This document shows positions 19,353-22,142 of a stretch of 22,142 nucleotides of DNA, in pieces; the stretch's first letter is position 1; the number at the start of each line of letters is the position of its first letter. This DNA is from Truepera sp. GTDB lineage: Bacteria; Deinococcota; Deinococci; Deinococcales; Trueperaceae. The translations under genes and the position numbers were made by a program. Below the pieces are notes generated by a model. The model saw nothing but the letters and a program-made list of their open reading frames with translations. It was not told where the DNA came from and searched no databases. The stretch covers positions 1-22,142 of the forward strand of contig JAGXSO010000151.1 of the NCBI GenBank assembly GCA_018333775.1, written 5' to 3'.

Positions 19353-20480
19353 ATGCGACTTTTTGCCCCCAGAGAGCGCTACCCTCAAGAGGCGCGGGTA
19401 GCGCTGACGCCGCCGGCCGTGGAGCAGCTTACTAGGCTCGGCTTGGGCGTGACGGTCGAAGCCGGCTTAGGCGCTACTCTCGGCATCGATGACGCGAGCT
19501 ACCTTCGCAGCGGCGCTGTAATCGGCCACAGCGCCGGTGAGGCCGACATAGTGGTGCGGCTCCGCTCTCCGCAGCTCGACGAGATCCGAACCCAACCATC
19601 GGGGAGCGTGGCGGTGGGGTTCTTTGAGCCGTTTTTCCAGCCCGAACTGGTCAAGGCGATGGTTGAGACCGAACTAAGCGCTCTCTGTATGGAGCTGATC
19701 CCCCGCACCACGCTGGCCCAGAAGATGGACGCCTTAAGCTCGCAGGCGAGTCTGGCCGGCTACGCTGCGGTCATCGTAGCCGCTGAGCGGATCGACAAGG
19801 TGTTACCGATGATGAGCACTCCCGCTGGGACTATTACCCCGGCGCGGGTGTTTGTAATCGGCGCGGGGGTGGCGGGCCTGCAAGCGATCGCCACGGCGCG
19901 CCGCTTAGGGGCCCGTGTCGAAGCGTTCGACACCCGCCCGGCTGCTCAGGAGCAGATCGCTTCGCTGGGGGCTAAGCCGCTGGTAATCGACCTCGGCGCG
20001 ACCGGCGAGGCCAAGGGGGGCTATGCCCAGGCGCTCACCCCGGAGCAGCTTATGCGGCAACGCGAGGCGATGGCCAAAAGCTGCGCGGCTGCCGATATTG
20101 TTATTACCACCGCCCAGGTGTTCGGCAAGCGGGCCCCGCTGCTCATCACGGCGGCGATGGTGGCCGGGATGCGCCCAGGGAGCGTGATTGTGGACCTGGC
20201 GGCGGGCAGCGGCGGCAACGTCGAGGGGATCGTACCTGACGAGGAGTGCTTGGTCAGCGGGGTCAAACTGATCGGCCTGAGCAACCTCCCCGGCAAGGTA
20301 GCCCGCGACGCCAGTCAGCTGTACGCCAATAACATAGTCAGCCTGCTGACGTACCTCTGGGATCCGGCGGCCAAGGCGTTGCGCTTTGACCTTAACGACG
20401 AGATAACCGATGGCGCGCTGCTGGTCCACGGCGGCCGGATTCGCCATGAGGGAGTGCGCGCCGTGGTGGAGGGATCATGA
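19353..20480 (+). CDS. pntA1: NAD(P) transhydrogenase subunit alpha part 1 (dI domain)
   Basis: A 375-residue soluble NAD(H)-binding component (dI) of the proton-translocating transhydrogenase, which uses the proton gradient to reduce NADP+ with NADH. The N-terminal AlaDH/PNT domain shows RERYPQEARVALTPPAVEQL (residues 6-25). The NAD-binding Rossmann domain has VFVIGAGVAGLQAIATARRL, followed by EAFDTRPAAQEQI with the ribose-binding Asp. VIVDLAAGSGGN and GLSNLPGKVARDAS are further family blocks. The start follows the conserved MRLFAPRE opening; the longer frame from 19239 has no homologous character and crosses the TATACT box. The alpha subunit is split as in Rhodospirillum rubrum. The stop overlaps the next gene by 4 bases. 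Confidence 0.93.
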   Translation: MRLFAPRERYPQEARVALTPPAVEQLTRLGLGVTVEAGLGATLGIDDASYLRSGAVIGHSAGEADIVVRLRSPQLDEIRTQPSGSVAVGFFEPFFQPELVKAMVETELSALCMELIPRTTLAQKMDALSSQASLAGYAAVIVAAERIDKVLPMMSTPAGTITPARVFVIGAGVAGLQAIATARRLGARVEAFDTRPAAQEQIASLGAKPLVIDLGATGEAKGGYAQALTPEQLMRQREAMAKSCAAADIVITTAQVFGKRAPLLITAAMVAGMRPGSVIVDLAAGSGGNVEGIVPDEECLVSGVKLIGLSNLPGKVARDASQLYANNIVSLLTYLWDPAAKALRFDLNDEITDGALLVHGGRIRHEGVRAVVEGS

Positions 20481-20764
20481 TCTTGCTGCTGTTTATCTTT
20501 GTGCTGGCCCTGTTGCTGGGCCGCGAGCTGATCGCCAAAGTCCCCTCACAGCTCCACACCCCGCTGATGTCGGGCTCGAATGCCATCTCCGGCATCACCA
20601 TCGTTGGGGCGCTGGTAGCAGCCGGCACCGCCGCGGGTGGCACCGTGGGGATTATCCTCGGCACCTTGGCCGTGATATGCGCCACCATCAATGTCGTCGG
20701 CGGCTACCTGGTCACCGACCGGATGTTGCAGATGTTCAGTGGCAAGCAGGACCACCATGGATAG
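20477..20764 (+). CDS. pntA2: NAD(P) transhydrogenase subunit alpha part 2 (membrane)
   Basis: A 95-residue integral membrane part of the alpha subunit. An N-terminal hydrophobic helix (LLLFIFVLALLLGRELI) is followed by the family block VPSQLHTPLMSGSNAISGIT and two more membrane helices (VGALVAAGTAAGG; GIILGTLAVICATINVVGGY). VTDRMLQMF closes the domain before a short polar tail. It helps form the proton channel together with PntB. The ATG overlaps the end of pntA1 (ATGA) and its own end overlaps pntB by 8 bases, so the three are one translationally coupled operon. Confidence 0.93.
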   Translation: MILLLFIFVLALLLGRELIAKVPSQLHTPLMSGSNAISGITIVGALVAAGTAAGGTVGIILGTLAVICATINVVGGYLVTDRMLQMFSGKQDHHG

Positions 20765-22127
20765 TCTTATCAACCTGAGCTACCTCGTCGCTTCAGTACT
20801 TTTCATCTACGGTATCAAGATGCTGGGCCGCCAGACTACCGCCCGCCGTGGCAACCTGCTCTCAGCCATCGGGATGCTGATTGCGGTAGTGGCGACCTTA
20901 TTGCTGGCTGGCATGAGTTACGAATGGATTGTGCTGGGCGTGGTGGTTGGCTCAGCCATCGGTACCTACGCGGCCCGTACCGTCAAGATGACGGCCATGC
21001 CTGAACTGGTAGCGCTCTTTAACGGCTCGGGTGGGTTGGCGAGCTTGCTGGTGGGGTGGGCTGAATATCATGCCGAGCCGGTAACGGGCGTCTTTCGCGC
21101 TACCGCTATTGTCCTGGCGGTGCTGATTGGCGGCATCGCTTTTACCGGCAGCGTGGTGGCCTACGCCAAACTGGCTGAGCGGATCACCGGGCGGCCGATC
21201 CTCTTTGCCGGACAGAATCTAGTAAATGCCGCGTTGCTGCTGGTCACATTGGTGCTGAGTGTGCTGTTTGTCCTCAACCCCGGCGATAGCTACCTGCTCT
21301 TCCTGCTGGTGGTGCTATTAGCCCTGACGCTGGGTGTGCTAGCGGTCGTCCCCATCGGCGGGGCCGACATGCCTATCGTGATCTCGCTCCTTAACAGCTA
21401 CTCAGGCATCGCGGCTGCCGCCGCGGGGTTTATTATCCTCAACAACGTGCTGATTGTGGCCGGAGCGCTGGTGGGAGCCAGCGGCCTGATCCTGACTGCC
21501 ATCATGTGCAAGGCCATGAACCGCTCACTGAGCAATGTGCTGTTCGCAGGTTTTGGCGCTGCGGGTGGGCGGCAGGTGGCCAGTGTGCAGGGGCAGGTGC
21601 AGGCGATTAGTGCTGATGATGCCTACTACATCCTGGAGGCGGCCCGCTCGGTGGTCGTAGTGCCGGGTTATGGCATGGCGGTAGCGCAGGCCCAGCACGC
21701 GGCCAAAGAGTTAGCCGATCTGCTTACCGGCAACGGCACCGAGGTCAAATACGCCATCCACCCGGTAGCAGGCCGTATGCCGGGGCATATGAACGTGCTG
21801 CTGGCTGAGGCCAACGTTCCCTATGAGCAGCTAGTTGAGCCTGGCGATGTGAATCCCACTATGAGCGCGGTAGATGTCGCTATCGTTATCGGTGCTAATG
21901 ATGTGGTTAACCCTGCCGCGCGCGAAAAGGGGAGCCCGCTTTACGGTATGCCGATTATTAACGTAGACGAGGCGCAGACCGTCTTTGTGCTAAAGCGTTC
22001 GATGGCGGCGGGTTTCTCCGGGGCCGATAACCCGCTCTTCTTTAAGCCCAACACCCGCATGCTGTTTGGTGACGCTAAGGCGAGCCTGTCCAAGCTGGTA
22101 GCGGCCTTTAAGGAGGCGGCATCATAA
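20757..22127 (+). CDS. pntB: NAD(P) transhydrogenase subunit beta
   Basis: A 456-residue subunit with an N-terminal membrane domain (dII, about nine hydrophobic helices in residues 1-265) and a C-terminal NADP(H)-binding domain (dIII). dII carries the conserved MTAMPELVALFNGSGGLASL loop and the GGADMPIVISLLNSYSGIAA segment of the proton path. dIII shows VVVVPGYGMAVAQAQHA, HPVAGRMPGHMNVLLAEA, VIGANDVVNPAAR and VFVLKRSMAAGFSG, the NADP-binding motifs. Complete to the TAA at 22125-22127. The ATG at 20757 fits the family opening (SLINLSYLVASVLFIYGIKM) and overlaps pntA2. The last 15 bases of the window hold no recognisable feature. Confidence 0.95.
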   Translation: MDSLINLSYLVASVLFIYGIKMLGRQTTARRGNLLSAIGMLIAVVATLLLAGMSYEWIVLGVVVGSAIGTYAARTVKMTAMPELVALFNGSGGLASLLVGWAEYHAEPVTGVFRATAIVLAVLIGGIAFTGSVVAYAKLAERITGRPILFAGQNLVNAALLLVTLVLSVLFVLNPGDSYLLFLLVVLLALTLGVLAVVPIGGADMPIVISLLNSYSGIAAAAAGFIILNNVLIVAGALVGASGLILTAIMCKAMNRSLSNVLFAGFGAAGGRQVASVQGQVQAISADDAYYILEAARSVVVVPGYGMAVAQAQHAAKELADLLTGNGTEVKYAIHPVAGRMPGHMNVLLAEANVPYEQLVEPGDVNPTMSAVDVAIVIGANDVVNPAAREKGSPLYGMPIINVDEAQTVFVLKRSMAAGFSGADNPLFFKPNTRMLFGDAKASLSKLVAAFKEAAS

Positions 22128-22142
22128 AAACGCTCAGCGACT

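Noticed and set aside
20691..20756. Upstream extension of pntB inside pntA2
   Set aside because: The extra residues read pntA2 DNA in another frame. The family N-terminus begins at the ATG at 20757.

Overview
The window is a GC-rich bacterial chromosome segment. It carries tRNA genes with encoded CCA ends, a split three-gene proton-translocating transhydrogenase, a biosynthetic arginine decarboxylase and a Uma2-type protein. Several genes have a TANNNT -10 box lying 5-6 bases before the start codon and no ribosome binding site. This leaderless style is well known in Deinococcota, so a Deinococcota (Truepera-like) genome is my best guess. That assignment is inference and only moderately supported; Chloroflexota is a possible alternative.

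Layout. 1-2892: the tail of an unknown gene, a Uma2 protein with its terminator, then convergent cysE and cysK (cysteine synthesis), with cysK behind a structured leader. 2893-5359: a UbiD-family decarboxylase, tRNA-Pro(GGG), and a first HicBA toxin-antitoxin pair. 5360-7603: a gene-poor stretch, two overlapping SAM methyltransferase genes and tRNA-Asn(GTT). 7661-12354: arginine decarboxylase (speA) and a large lipoprotein subtilase with a PA insert. 12355-16822: an accessory patch built almost entirely of toxin-antitoxin genes and gene wreckage. 16894-22127: a double-length 6-phosphofructokinase (minus strand) and, divergently, the pntA1-pntA2-pntB operon.

The accessory patch is the most interesting part. 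It contains an intact hicA-hicB pair, an Xre/ParS-type antitoxin whose RES toxin has been cut off after about 23 codons, a small coiled-coil membrane protein, and an intact UPF0175-PIN(DUF3368) pair. The UPF0175-PIN pair sits inside a broken MNT nucleotidyltransferase gene, flanked by a 78-bp perfect direct repeat. The MNT partner, a HEPN protein, is truncated. A second truncated HEPN copy, two decayed copies of the pfk 3' end (one fused to the cut RES gene), the C-terminal tail of a second subtilase, and two unidentified coding remnants lie nearby. Together they suggest that the region downstream of pfk was repeatedly duplicated, invaded by toxin-antitoxin cassettes and trimmed by deletion.

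The housekeeping genes flanking the patch (cysE/cysK, ubiD, speA, pfk, pnt, tRNAs) look intact and ordinary, except for the eukaryote-like tandem phosphofructokinase with an apparently inactive C-terminal half.
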